In this document: piece by piece, positions 18,530 through 28,285 of the stretch
How the letters are laid out: each line of letters begins with the position of its first letter
How positions within the stretch are numbered: the first letter of the stretch is position 1
DNA from: UBA830 sp038146925
GTDB taxonomy: Bacteria > Pseudomonadota > Alphaproteobacteria > MPNO01 > UBA830
Direction: 5' to 3'
DNA: 64,000 bases
Assembly (NCBI GenBank): GCA_038146925.1
Contig: JAYQSP010000008.1
Coordinates: 282,983 to 346,982, forward strand
Program-made: the position numbers and the translations under genes
Notes under the pieces: generated by a model
What the model was told of the DNA's origin: nothing
The model's input: only the letters and a program-made list of their open reading frames with translations
The model's database searches: none

Positions 18530-19999
18530 TCAGAACAGCTCGAAATATTCCCGGTGTTCCCAGTCGGTCACGGTTGACAGGAACCGGGCGATTTCCGCCC
18601 GTTTGATGTGGAGCAGGTAGTCGACGAACCGGTCGCCGAAGGCGCTGCGGAACGTGTCGCTGGCATCCAGTGCCGTGACTGCATCCATCAGATTGGTTGG
18701 GAGCTGTTCGGCGTCCGTCGCGTAGGGGTCGTCCGTCGCAGGCGGAGGCGTCAGGTCGTTGGTCAGACCGTCCAGGCCGCTCGCAACCTGCGAGGCGAGG
18801 TAGAGATACGGATTGGCAGCGGGCTCGCCCACGCGGTTTTCCAGCCGGGTCGCGGAATCGCCCGGTCCGGCGCCCACGACGCGCAGCATGGCGCCCTTGT
18901 TGTCGCGTCCCCAAACCATGCGGTCCGGGGCGAGGGAATTCGGCTTGTAGCGCTTGTAGCCGTTGACAGTGGGCGTGGTGAACAAGCTTGCGCCGGCGGC
19001 GTTCTTCAGGATGCCGGCGGCGAAGGCCATGCCGGTCGGCGACAGGAGCGCGTCCGCCGTGTCGGGGGCGAACGCATTCGCGCCGTCGGAGGCCTTCTCC
19101 AGCGATTGATGCAGGTGCCAGCCGCTGGCGAAGGCATTCGGCAGGCCGGGGCGGCACATGAACGTTGCGTGGTAGCCGTTGCGGCGGCAGATCTGCTTCA
19201 CCGCGTTGCGGAACAGCATCATGTTGTCGGCGGCTTCGAGACCGGGCGCGGGTCCCAGCGTGAACTCGAACTGGCTGGGCCCGAATTCGGTTTCCAGCGT
19301 CCGCAGGGGCAGGCCGAGGGCCAGCAGGTCCCGGCGCACCATTTCGAAGACCGGATCCTGTTCGTCCATACGCAGTTCGGTCAGGTAGTTGTAGCCCCGG
19401 GCAATCAGGCTCACTTTCGGCGGCGCTGCCGGCTGGCCGGCGTCTTCGGGCCGCAGCATGGGGTCTTCCAGCCGGTAGATATGGCATTCGACCTCGATTC
19501 CCGCGATGTAGTCGAAGCCCTTGCCTTCCAGCGTTGCCAAAGCCCTTTTCAGGATTTGCCGGGTCGAAAAAGGGACGGGCTCGCCATTCGCCAGGTAGCC
19601 GTCGCACAGAAGCCAGCCGGTGCCCGGCGCCCAGGGTAGAACGCGGAATGTCGATGGCACGGGCACGGCTATGAAATCGCCCGCGTTCTCCATCTCCGGA
19701 ATACCGAATCCGCCGCCCGGGCTGAACACCGGGAACACGGTCGTGTGCGATGTGTCCTTGGCCAGAAGCGTCGTCGTGATGGCGCAGCCGTTGCGCATTG
19801 CCTGCTCCGCCTCGCTGGCCATGATGGTTTTGCCGCGCAGAATGCCGTGCTGATCCGGGTAGGACAGCCGGATGACCTCGAGACGGTCTTCCCTGACAAG
19901 CCGGACGATGCGTTCGGCCTCGGCACGGTCGTCGTCCGACCAGAGACCGTGGTCGTCCACGAACCCGGTCCGGCCCATGGTGTCATTGCGTTCAGCCAT
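18530..19999 (-). CDS. Glutamine-synthetase-family ligase (gamma-glutamylation type)
   Basis: A 489-residue GS-fold enzyme with metal and nucleotide motifs: GIEVECHIY, FGPSQFEFTLGP, GYHATFMCRPGLPNAFASGWHLHQSL, NGYKRYKPNSLAPDRMVWGRDNKGAMLRV and the C-terminal RLENRVGEPAANPYLYLAS. It is shorter in its N-terminal beta-grasp domain than GlnA and belongs with the divergent paralogues (PuuA, IpuC, TdnQ/AtdA1-like), which join glutamate to amines. It begins one base after the stop of the Rieske oxygenase gene and is clearly in its operon. That pairing suggests that an amine is glutamylated before or after oxygenation. A longer upstream frame to 20194 is a shadow of the oxygenase gene. Confidence 0.88.
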   Translation of the reverse strand: MAERNDTMGRTGFVDDHGLWSDDDRAEAERIVRLVREDRLEVIRLSYPDQHGILRGKTIMASEAEQAMRNGCAITTTLLAKDTSHTTVFPVFSPGGGFGIPEMENAGDFIAVPVPSTFRVLPWAPGTGWLLCDGYLANGEPVPFSTRQILKRALATLEGKGFDYIAGIEVECHIYRLEDPMLRPEDAGQPAAPPKVSLIARGYNYLTELRMDEQDPVFEMVRRDLLALGLPLRTLETEFGPSQFEFTLGPAPGLEAADNMMLFRNAVKQICRRNGYHATFMCRPGLPNAFASGWHLHQSLEKASDGANAFAPDTADALLSPTGMAFAAGILKNAAGASLFTTPTVNGYKRYKPNSLAPDRMVWGRDNKGAMLRVVGAGPGDSATRLENRVGEPAANPYLYLASQVASGLDGLTNDLTPPPATDDPYATDAEQLPTNLMDAVTALDASDTFRSAFGDRFVDYLLHIKRAEIARFLSTVTDWEHREYFELF

Positions 20000-20000
20000 A

Positions 20001-21347
20001 TCAGATCTCCGTGCCTGCGTTTCGTTCCGCAGGCCACGGGGGTTGTGCCCAGTCGGAGCGGGCCCGCCGTTCGATCGCGGTCTGTTTCCAGGCTTCGCGC
20101 CACGTTGCCGCCGGTGCGATTGTGTCGATGGCGACGGGGCCGCGGCACATCGCCGGGTCGTCGGGCCGCAGGGCGATTTCAGGCTCTTCGCCACGTTCGA
20201 CGGCTTCGATCGCGCGGATCATCAGCTTGCGGTTGGCGATGATGGCCTTGTCGGCGGTGCCGAGGTGTTCCTGCGTGCGGTCCTGGATCTTGCCGAGGGA
20301 TTCGACGGCCCACTGGTCGTGGACGTTTATGTCGTCTCCCATGCCGGTATAGGTTCTGCTGCGCTGTTCTTCCGGGTCGTAGCCGTAATCGTTGTCGCGA
20401 TTCTTGCGCGGGCGGTAGTCGGGCAGGGTGTATAGCTTCAGCCGGTCGTTCCGCATGCGCTCCTTGTCGACCGGTTCGGTGAAACTCGAAAAGATCGCGT
20501 ACCACCAGCTTGTCGTGTCGTCGATGGGAACGTGCCACTGCGTCAGCATGATCTCGTTGCTGATCGGAATGATGATGGCGTTGGGGAAAATCTGGTTGGT
20601 GACGCGGACATGCATATCCGTGTCGTTGAGGCGGCGAAGGGCATACAGGCGAATGCCGGTTTCTGTCTGTTCGATGTCGATTATCGGGCAATCGTATTCC
20701 CGAAGAACCTTGGTGATGGCCATGTCGTTTTCTTCGGTCGAGAAGCGGAACTGCTGGCCGTATGCCTCTTCGTCAGTGTCATCCTCGAAGAAACGATGCA
20801 GGAACGAAGCATGCGACGGATCGATTCCCACCTCGTTCAGTTGCAGCCAGTTACAGTCGACGAATCCCTTGAATGCGAAGGTGAACTCATTCGGCGCTTC
20901 GAAACAGTCGAAGGCGGGCAGCGGCGGCGGGTTGCCCGTGCCCATATAGGCGAAAACGATGCCGTTGCGTTCGACGCAGGGATAGGCGGTGTGTTTGATT
21001 TTGTTGTGAAAATTGCTGTCCGCCGGCTCCGCCGGCTGTTCCAGGCATCTGCCCGTGTGGTCGAACAGCCAGCCATGAAAGGAACATCGCAGGCCGCCGT
21101 CTTCCAGCCGACCGAAGCACAGATCGGCGCCACGGTGCGGGCAATTGCGTCCGATCAGACCGTACTCGTCGTCGCCGTGACGATAAAGTACGAGGTCTTC
21201 GCCCAGCAGCCTGACCGCTTTGACGGGGCGTTCGTCGGTCAGTTCCTCGGTCAGCGCGGCGGGCTGCCAGTACTGGCGCATCAGCTTGCCGCAGCCGGTG
21301 CCGGGCCCGACGCGGGTCACCAGCCTGTTGAGGTCCTCGTTGAGCAT
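20001..21347 (-). CDS. Rieske-type ring-hydroxylating oxygenase alpha subunit, phthalate-oxygenase-like
   Basis: A 448-residue terminal oxygenase. Rieske [2Fe-2S] ligands are Cys69/His71 (NCPHRGADL) and Cys88/His91 (CSFHGW). The mononuclear iron site is NEVGIDPSHASFLH with His179 and His184, plus a distal Asp. The overall sequence resembles the phthalate-4,5-dioxygenase / vanillate-demethylase class, which use a separate FMN/2Fe-2S reductase; no reductase gene is adjacent. The start at 21347 follows GGAAAGA; the longer frame to 21491 has no homology. It is first in an operon with the GS-like ligase and faces a divergent cupin dioxygenase. Confidence 0.92.
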   Translation of the reverse strand: MLNEDLNRLVTRVGPGTGCGKLMRQYWQPAALTEELTDERPVKAVRLLGEDLVLYRHGDDEYGLIGRNCPHRGADLCFGRLEDGGLRCSFHGWLFDHTGRCLEQPAEPADSNFHNKIKHTAYPCVERNGIVFAYMGTGNPPPLPAFDCFEAPNEFTFAFKGFVDCNWLQLNEVGIDPSHASFLHRFFEDDTDEEAYGQQFRFSTEENDMAITKVLREYDCPIIDIEQTETGIRLYALRRLNDTDMHVRVTNQIFPNAIIIPISNEIMLTQWHVPIDDTTSWWYAIFSSFTEPVDKERMRNDRLKLYTLPDYRPRKNRDNDYGYDPEEQRSRTYTGMGDDINVHDQWAVESLGKIQDRTQEHLGTADKAIIANRKLMIRAIEAVERGEEPEIALRPDDPAMCRGPVAIDTIAPAATWREAWKQTAIERRARSDWAQPPWPAERNAGTEI

Positions 21348-21547
21348 GGGTCTTTCCAGACAATTCTTGTACGTTGTGGGCGATGGTAATTGAACTGCTC
21401 TGACGAGCCAACTATCCCGAAGCTCCCGATCCGTGCAAACCTCCGCACCGGCGACGGAGAGACACACTCCGACGACGGCACTTCGCCGCATTGCCGGAAT
21501 CCCGTTACCGGACTAACTTACCGTTTCCAAATACCGGAAAGGTCAGA

Positions 21548-22135
21548 ATGACGGACATATCCCGTTTGCGGCGTTTCGTTTCAGGCATGACCGATCTCGC
21601 CGATCAGTCCGACGGGGACGAGCATGCGATGGTTGGCGGTACGAAATTCCTGCTGACCGATCTCATTTCCAAGGACGACTGGCTGCCGGACGAATACGCT
21701 GTCGAGGGCGATACCTATCGTCAGTATCTGCTGCATTGCGATCCGCATCAGCGGTTTTCCATCGTCAGTTTCGTCTGGGGGCCAGGTCAGACGACGCCGA
21801 TACACGATCATACCGTGTGGGGTCTTATCGGGATGCTGCGCGGGGCCGAAACCGGTCAGCGTTTCGATGTGGCGAATGACGGTACGCTGGTCCCCGGTCA
21901 GACCGACCTGCTGCAGCCGGGCGATGTCGATATAGTGTCGCCCGCATTGGGCGACATCCACAAGGTCTCCAACGCGCATGACGACAAAACGTCGATCAGT
22001 ATCCACGTCTACGGCGCGAATATCGGTGCGGTAGACCGGCACGTTTACGATCCCGATACCGGCGCGCAGAAAAGCTTTATTTCAGGCTATAGCAATACAA
22101 CGGTGCCGAACCTATGGGATTTGTCGGGCGGATGA
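21548..22135 (+). CDS. Cysteine-dioxygenase-like cupin (thiol dioxygenase family)
   Basis: A 195-residue cupin of the cysteine dioxygenase type I family. Iron ligands are His86 and His88 (PIHDHTVWGLIGMLRG) and His138 (GDIHKVSN). The family also includes 3-mercaptopropionate and mercaptosuccinate dioxygenases, which make sulfinic acids from thiols; the substrate is not fixed here. The ATG at 21548 follows GGAAAGG. The 200-base gap to the divergent Rieske oxygenase gene should hold both promoters. Its stop overlaps the start of the next small membrane gene as ATGA. Confidence 0.85.
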   Translation: MTDISRLRRFVSGMTDLADQSDGDEHAMVGGTKFLLTDLISKDDWLPDEYAVEGDTYRQYLLHCDPHQRFSIVSFVWGPGQTTPIHDHTVWGLIGMLRGAETGQRFDVANDGTLVPGQTDLLQPGDVDIVSPALGDIHKVSNAHDDKTSISIHVYGANIGAVDRHVYDPDTGAQKSFISGYSNTTVPNLWDLSGG

Positions 22136-22344
22136 AAACCTTCGCGCTTGCCGCTTCCCTGATCGCCATGCTGGTGCTCGCCGTTTGGGGGGCGATTTAT
22201 GTCTGGAATGATATCGGCGGTATCGAAATGAGCACCGCCGGAATACTGGCCATGATCGCGGGGATCGCTCTCAGCCTGGGGCTGGGCATGGGGCTGATGT
22301 TTCTCGTTTTCAAAAGCGAACGCGACGGGGAGGATCGGGGATGA
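22132..22344 (+). CDS. Small two-helix membrane protein
   Basis: About 70 residues with two clear membrane helices (FALAASLIAMLVLAVWGAIYVW and ILAMIAGIALSLGLGMGLMFLVF), joined by a short acidic loop (DIGGIEMST) and ending in a charged tail (KSERDGEDRG). ATGA overlaps at both ends couple it to the cupin upstream and the exported protein downstream. An ATG at 22114 in the same frame is possible, but the coupled start at 22132 is preferred. No characterised family recognised. Confidence 0.8.
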   Translation: MKTFALAASLIAMLVLAVWGAIYVWNDIGGIEMSTAGILAMIAGIALSLGLGMGLMFLVFKSERDGEDRG

Positions 22345-22823
22345 AGTCGCGGTTTGGCGCGATCTGCGGTGCGTTTGCCGTCATCTTGTTCATGACGCCG
22401 GTGGCGACTGCCCAGTCCCGGCATGACGGTTATTACTATCCGGTCCCGAAATCCGAAGAAACCTACACGGCGAGGGCCCGCGTTATGCCCGGCAGCGACC
22501 GCGACCGGCGGGTCGGCTTCGTGGTCGCGTTTACGAAGGAGCTCGTCCAGGATCCGTCCCCGTTGCGCTTCACCCTGTTCGCCAAGGGCACAGAGGCGGA
22601 AAAGCTGATTATCGTTGCTCTGGATGACGATATTTTCGCATCGCTGTTCCGTGCCCGCGCCGTGCTGGCGACATTGACGGCGCAGGTGCGCGCTTCGCCT
22701 TTGTTCGCCGAGCTGGGCGTCCAGAATCTGTTCACGTTTTACGATCTGGCGAAACTGCTTGGTTTCAAACAGATCACCGTGTCGGACGGGCGCGAATGGT
22801 CGCACCGGATCAATCTGGAATAG
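22341..22823 (+). CDS. Exported hypothetical protein
   Basis: A 160-residue protein with a standard signal peptide (MKSRFGAICGAFAVILFMTPVATAQS, cleavage after ATA). The mature part opens with YYYPVPKSEETYTARARVMP, has a central GFVVAFTKELVQDPSPLRFTLFAKGTEAEKLIIVAL and closes with FTFYDLAKLLGFKQITVSDG. I recall similar proteins among alphaproteobacterial hypotheticals but no function. It is the last of three ATGA-linked genes and is followed by a terminator hairpin shared with the convergent dehydrogenase. Confidence 0.8.
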   Translation: MKSRFGAICGAFAVILFMTPVATAQSRHDGYYYPVPKSEETYTARARVMPGSDRDRRVGFVVAFTKELVQDPSPLRFTLFAKGTEAEKLIIVALDDDIFASLFRARAVLATLTAQVRASPLFAELGVQNLFTFYDLAKLLGFKQITVSDGREWSHRINLE

Positions 22824-22826
22824 AAA

Positions 22827-22848
22827 CGGGCGGCCAAGGGGCCGCCCG
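22827..22848 (-). terminator. Terminator hairpin between convergent genes
   Basis: A perfect 9-bp GC stem (CGGGCGGCC/GGCCGCCCG) with loop AAGG. Read on the reverse strand it is followed by TTTCTATT, so it best serves the formaldehyde dehydrogenase gene. On the forward strand the tail is not T-rich, but the stem may still pause readthrough. Confidence 0.65.
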
Positions 22849-22876
22849 CCGTTAACCAGAGCATTACGCCCAGATA

Positions 22877-23986
<1,110 letters not shown>

Positions 23987-24102
23987 AATATGCGTATCCC
24001 TGTTTTTCGTTGCTTGGATGAATTGGCGGCATGTTTCCAGCCGCGCATTGCCAATGCAAGAAAATTCAGTGAACGCGCCGCCTCTGGCCCATATTCACGT
24101 AT

Positions 24103-25623
24103 TCACGCCAGCGAATATCGCCCGTCGTCGAGCCGTTGAATGCGGCCCGCCGCATAATACCCCTCGAGTTCGCGGACGATTTCGCGGCCGTCATCCGATC
24201 CGGTGGCTTCCATCAGTTCGCGAAAGAATTTGGGGCCGTCTTTGAGGGCGTCCTCAACGCTCGACACCGGTCGTTGTTCGAACGCCGGCGGGTCGGGAAC
24301 TTTCCATTCCTGGGCATCGGACCGGCCGAAGGGACGCGTCAGATCGAAGCCCGCCTTGGAACCCGACCGTTCGCCCTGCAGGGACGGATCCAGCGGCACG
24401 GCGCGATATCCGGAGGACGACACGTAATCCCGGTCGCTCTGGAAACGTGTGCCCAGCGCCCATTCCATCTGTGCGTCGTCGAACACGTCGATATCGGGAT
24501 CGACCACGAACACATGCTTGGTGTCCGCGGTGGAGCCGAACGCCGCGGCAATGGCGTTGCGTGCTTCGCCCGGCATCCGCTGGTTCAGCGCGATGCGGAT
24601 ATTATACATGCCGCCGGTTGCCGGCGGGCAGTAGACGGCGACCGGTTCGCGGACGGCGTTTTCAAGGGCCGCCCAGACCGCTTGTTCTGTACGCAGCGCA
24701 CAGAGCTGCGCCGTATCTGTCGTCGCCATGTTGCGGCCGCCGATGGTTGCGGTCTGGAACACGGCGTCTTCCCGGTGGGTGATCGCCGTCAGGTGAAATA
24801 CCGGGTTCTGCTTCAGCCGGCCGTAATAGCCGACATATTCGCCGTAGGGGCCTTCCGGTTCGGTCCAGCCGTCGGCGTCGAGATAGCCCTCGATGATGTA
24901 TTCGGCATCGGCCGGGACCCGCAGGTCGCTGGTCACGCATTTCACCACCGGCACAGGTTTTCCGCGCACGCCGCCCATCAGCGCGAGTTCGTTTGCGGGC
25001 GGTGTCATGGAGAGAGCCGCGATCGCGTCCGCGGGATGAAACCCGACCGCGAAAGCCACCGGCAGGCGATCGCCGCTGCCATGCGCACCGCCGTATATGG
25101 CGCGCAGGTCGCTCGGGGCGTTGAGATCGATGCCTGCCTCGCGACGTCCCCGCAGCATCAGCCGCCGCATGCCGACATTGGTGTCGCCGGTATGAGGGTC
25201 GATCGAAAAATCGAGGGTGGCCGAAATATAGGGCGCGCCGTCCTCGCCGTGCTGGAGGTGAACCGGGAGGGCGGTCAGGTCGGCCTCGTTGTCGCGCAGG
25301 ACGACCTGCTGCACCGGCGCGCTTTTCGCGTCGATTTCGACCGGATCCTTCGGCGCGCGCAGGCGTCTGGTCACTTCGGCCAGCAGATCGCGTTCGTCGA
25401 GGCCCAGCGACGCGGCGAGCCTTGTGCGGGATCCCATGATATTGCCGGCGAGTTCCTGGCCGTCGGGACCCGCGTTTCGGAACCACGTTCCTTTCGGGTT
25501 TCCTTCCAGCCGGTGGGCGATGACGGATAGCGGTGTCGGTTCTTCCACTACCTCGACGGCGCCGTCCGCGGCCATGACCTCCAGGAAACGGCGGAACCTG
25601 AATGTTTCCGTGTCAGGCGTCAT
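24103..25623 (-). CDS. UbiD-family decarboxylase
   Basis: A 506-residue UbiD-type enzyme, which uses prenylated FMN to decarboxylate or carboxylate unsaturated and aromatic acids. Family segments include NVGMRRLMLRGRREAGIDL (the Arg region of the catalytic E-R-E set), ADAEYIIEGYLD and PEGPYGEYVGYYG near residue 263 (the Glu). Later come ATIGGRNMATTDT and VDPDIDVFDDAQMEWALGTRF. No ubiX is in this window, so the cofactor must be made elsewhere. It overlaps the alpha/beta hydrolase gene by 4 bases, and is the last gene of the reverse-strand catabolic cluster. Confidence 0.92.
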   Translation of the reverse strand: MTPDTETFRFRRFLEVMAADGAVEVVEEPTPLSVIAHRLEGNPKGTWFRNAGPDGQELAGNIMGSRTRLAASLGLDERDLLAEVTRRLRAPKDPVEIDAKSAPVQQVVLRDNEADLTALPVHLQHGEDGAPYISATLDFSIDPHTGDTNVGMRRLMLRGRREAGIDLNAPSDLRAIYGGAHGSGDRLPVAFAVGFHPADAIAALSMTPPANELALMGGVRGKPVPVVKCVTSDLRVPADAEYIIEGYLDADGWTEPEGPYGEYVGYYGRLKQNPVFHLTAITHREDAVFQTATIGGRNMATTDTAQLCALRTEQAVWAALENAVREPVAVYCPPATGGMYNIRIALNQRMPGEARNAIAAAFGSTADTKHVFVVDPDIDVFDDAQMEWALGTRFQSDRDYVSSSGYRAVPLDPSLQGERSGSKAGFDLTRPFGRSDAQEWKVPDPPAFEQRPVSSVEDALKDGPKFFRELMEATGSDDGREIVRELEGYYAAGRIQRLDDGRYSLA

Positions 25624-26405
25624 GACAGTTCCTCCATCGAATTTGCGATCAGCGACCAGAAAGCGGCTGGGTCCTCCACATGCGCATTATGTCCCAGGCC
25701 GGGCAGCTCGACGGCGTCATCTGACAGAGTCCGCAGGTCGGCGGCGGAGACCATGCGGTCGTGTTCGCCGGCGGCCAGCAGCACCGGGGCCCGCGCGGCG
25801 GCATAAATATCGCGCGTATCCGCGTCCGCGACCATCGCGGTCCGGTTGTCCGCGGCGAGCCGCCATTTGCCGCCTTCCTCGACGATACCGGAGCGCGCGA
25901 AATCGGATGCCGGATCGGCGACGCCTTTCAGCCCGGTGACCAGGATGAACCGTTCCCGGGCGTCGCTTTCGGTGTCGAACCATTTGACCGGCATGTCGAT
26001 CAGCTTGGCAAGTCCGGCGCGTTCTTCATCTGTCCAGTCGACTTTGACCCCTGACGTAACGACCGCCTTCGGCATAACACCGAACCATCCGGATGCCATC
26101 AGAATGCCGACCAGTCCGCCCATCGAGTGCCCGGCGAGATAAATATCGTCCATGCCGGCGACGAGGTCGGCCATGTCCGCCGCATGACACGCGATGCCGT
26201 AACGGTCGCAATGGGCGGACCGGCCATGGCCCCGCATATCGGGAATGATCCAGCGGCCCGGCCAGTTCTCTTCCAGAAGCGGCCGTATGCCGTCCCAGAT
26301 GCGGCCGGTTCCCGACAGCCCGTGCATGAGCAGCAGCGTGGGGCCGTCGGCGTTGCCGCCTTCCTCGATCCAAATCTCGGTGCCACCGGCACTGCGCCGG
26401 CTCAT
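25620..26405 (-). CDS. Alpha/beta-fold hydrolase
   Basis: A 261-residue hydrolase. LLLMHGLSGTGRIWD forms the oxyanion strand, PDMRGHGRS follows, and the nucleophile is Ser94 in AGHSMGG. The acid is in the LLAAGEHDRMV region, and the His is in LPGLGHNAHVED. It resembles enol-lactonases and C-C bond hydrolases of aromatic pathways. Four-base overlaps on both sides tie it to the crotonase and UbiD genes, so the three are cotranslated. Confidence 0.9.
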   Translation of the reverse strand: MSRRSAGGTEIWIEEGGNADGPTLLLMHGLSGTGRIWDGIRPLLEENWPGRWIIPDMRGHGRSAHCDRYGIACHAADMADLVAGMDDIYLAGHSMGGLVGILMASGWFGVMPKAVVTSGVKVDWTDEERAGLAKLIDMPVKWFDTESDARERFILVTGLKGVADPASDFARSGIVEEGGKWRLAADNRTAMVADADTRDIYAAARAPVLLAAGEHDRMVSAADLRTLSDDAVELPGLGHNAHVEDPAAFWSLIANSMEELS

Positions 26406-27259
26406 CGGCCTTTCCAGTCTGGTTTGCGTTTTTCCCGGAACGCCGCGTTTCCTTCCCGCGAATCCTCCGACTGGATCAGAACCGACTGGCCGAGGCGTTC
26501 TATCAGGCGGCCTGTTTCGGTGTCGGTGTTCTGGCAGGTGTTGATGACGTGCTTGGCCATGCCCATCGCCAGCGGCGCGCGGTCAACCAGAACGCGGGCG
26601 AAGGCGAGGGTGCCTTCAAGCAGGTCGTCCGGTGCGAAGACCCGGTTGGCCAGACCCCAGCGTTCCGCGGTTTCCGCGTCGACCGGCATCGTGGTCATCA
26701 TCATTTCCTTCAGCCGCCCGATGCCGATCATCTGGATCATCCGCGATGCCGCGCCCGAAGCCGGGATGACCCCGATATTGTTTTCCGTCAGAACGAATTC
26801 AGCCGTATCCGCCGCGGTGCGGAAGTCGCTGGCGACGGCGATCTCGACGCCGCCGCCGGCACAGATGCCGTTGACCATTGAAATCACCGGCTTTTCCATG
26901 TTCTCAATGTCGTCCAGCATTTCGTGATTGGCACGGACATAGGCGCGGTATTGCGGTGACGGCAGGTTGTTCTCGTAATCGAGGCCCAGGATATCGCGTC
27001 CCGAACAGAAGCCCCGTCCGGCGCCGGTGATAATCAGGACCCGGATGTTTTCGTCGAAATTCACGTTCCATATGACCGAGCGCATCTCGCGGATCATACG
27101 TTCGTCGAAGGCGTTCAGCTTTTTTGGCCTGTTAAGCGTCAGCAGCCCGATGGCGCCTTCGATAACTTCGTATGTAACGGTTCTGTAGTCGTCCGGATGA
27201 TCGATGAAACCGACGGGTTTTCCATCGGCATCGAGACGGACTGTCGGGTCGTCCGACAT
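26402..27259 (-). CDS. Enoyl-CoA hydratase/isomerase family protein
   Basis: A 285-residue crotonase. The oxyanion-hole segments are AGRGFCSGRDILG near residue 85 and VNGICAGGGVEIAVASDFR near residue 127, followed by FVLTENNIGVIPASGAASRM with the first acidic position present as Glu. The N-terminus has about 30 extra residues (RLDADGKPVGFIDHPDDY) before the core. Crotonases add water, isomerise or cleave CoA thioesters. The cluster has no CoA ligase of its own; the nearest is at 45809. Confidence 0.9.
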   Translation of the reverse strand: MSDDPTVRLDADGKPVGFIDHPDDYRTVTYEVIEGAIGLLTLNRPKKLNAFDERMIREMRSVIWNVNFDENIRVLIITGAGRGFCSGRDILGLDYENNLPSPQYRAYVRANHEMLDDIENMEKPVISMVNGICAGGGVEIAVASDFRTAADTAEFVLTENNIGVIPASGAASRMIQMIGIGRLKEMMMTTMPVDAETAERWGLANRVFAPDDLLEGTLAFARVLVDRAPLAMGMAKHVINTCQNTDTETGRLIERLGQSVLIQSEDSREGNAAFREKRKPDWKGR

Positions 27260-27328
27260 GGGCGAGGGTCTCCTGCTAATTCAGGAGGTATCATGTCGGG
27301 ACGGGGAAGGCCGATCAAGTCGCGCGGA

Positions 27329-28222
27329 TCAGGGCGTGTCGCAGTTTCTGCGGCGGTCGATGAAGTCGGTGATGCGGTCGTTGACCGGCGCGATGTCGTC
27401 AAACGGAGACGCCATCGCGAGAATGATCCTGTAATGTCCGATGTCGGGGATAATCCCCGTCTCGACCTCGGTTCCGGCATCTGACAGTGCCGCCGCGAAT
27501 TCCCGGGTGTTGGACAGCCGGACGGTATCGTCGCTGTCGCCATGCAACAGCAGGAAAGGAGGTGTTTTGCCGACGACGCGCTTCGCCGGACGGGCGGTGT
27601 CGCGGTTCTTTAGCCCTGCGAAGACGGCCCGGGTGGTGCGGTATTCAAAGGGATCGAACGCGTAGGGCCCGGAAATGCCGATCACGCCGCAGATCCGCGA
27701 CCCACTCACGCCTGCGCGGGCGAAATACGTGTCGTCGACAGTCATCAGCGCGGCGATGTGGGCGCCCGCGGAATGACCGGCGAGGAATACCGGGCGCTTT
27801 GCGCCGTTTACGCTGCCGAGATTGTTCAGCACCCAACGGACGGCCTGCGCCGCGTCGTCCATGAAGGCGGGGAAAGTAACGTCGGGATAGAGGCGGTAAT
27901 CGGGAATGACGACCGTCAGCCCCTTCTGCGTCAGGGATTCGGCCACGAAACGGTATTTTTCCCGCGATCCGCTTTTCCAGCTGCCACCATAGAAAAAGAC
28001 GACAACCGGGGCGCCAATACGGGCTGACTTCGGCCGGTAAACGTCAAGTTTCTGGCGCGGCAGATCGCCATAGGCCAGGCCCGACTGTCTCTTGTAGTCG
28101 CCTTCAGGCACGATCGCATCGAGCAGCGGCAGCGGCGAACAGCCCGCGACGGCAACGGGTAGAAGAACGGCCGCACGGGAGCGCTGGGCGATCAGTTCAC
28201 AGAGACGGCGGAGAGACAGCAT
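27329..28222 (-). CDS. Alpha/beta hydrolase, putative lipoprotein esterase
   Basis: A 297-residue protein of the carboxylesterase/BD-FAE group. VVVFFYGGSWKSGSREKY is the oxyanion loop, the nucleophile is in FLAGHSAGAHIAAL, the acid in LLLHGDSDDTV and the His in DIGHYRIIL. The N-terminus is basic and then hydrophobic, with a lipobox-like VAVAGC near residue 28, suggesting export and lipid anchoring. An exported esterase at the head of a degradation cluster could release the aromatic acid from an ester before uptake, which is inference. Confidence 0.85.
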   Translation of the reverse strand: MLSLRRLCELIAQRSRAAVLLPVAVAGCSPLPLLDAIVPEGDYKRQSGLAYGDLPRQKLDVYRPKSARIGAPVVVFFYGGSWKSGSREKYRFVAESLTQKGLTVVIPDYRLYPDVTFPAFMDDAAQAVRWVLNNLGSVNGAKRPVFLAGHSAGAHIAALMTVDDTYFARAGVSGSRICGVIGISGPYAFDPFEYRTTRAVFAGLKNRDTARPAKRVVGKTPPFLLLHGDSDDTVRLSNTREFAAALSDAGTEVETGIIPDIGHYRIILAMASPFDDIAPVNDRITDFIDRRRNCDTP

Positions 28223-28285
28223 GGACCGGAAACCGCTTGGTGTTCAGAGACATACGAATCCCCGGGCAGCCCGGATCTCGGCGGG

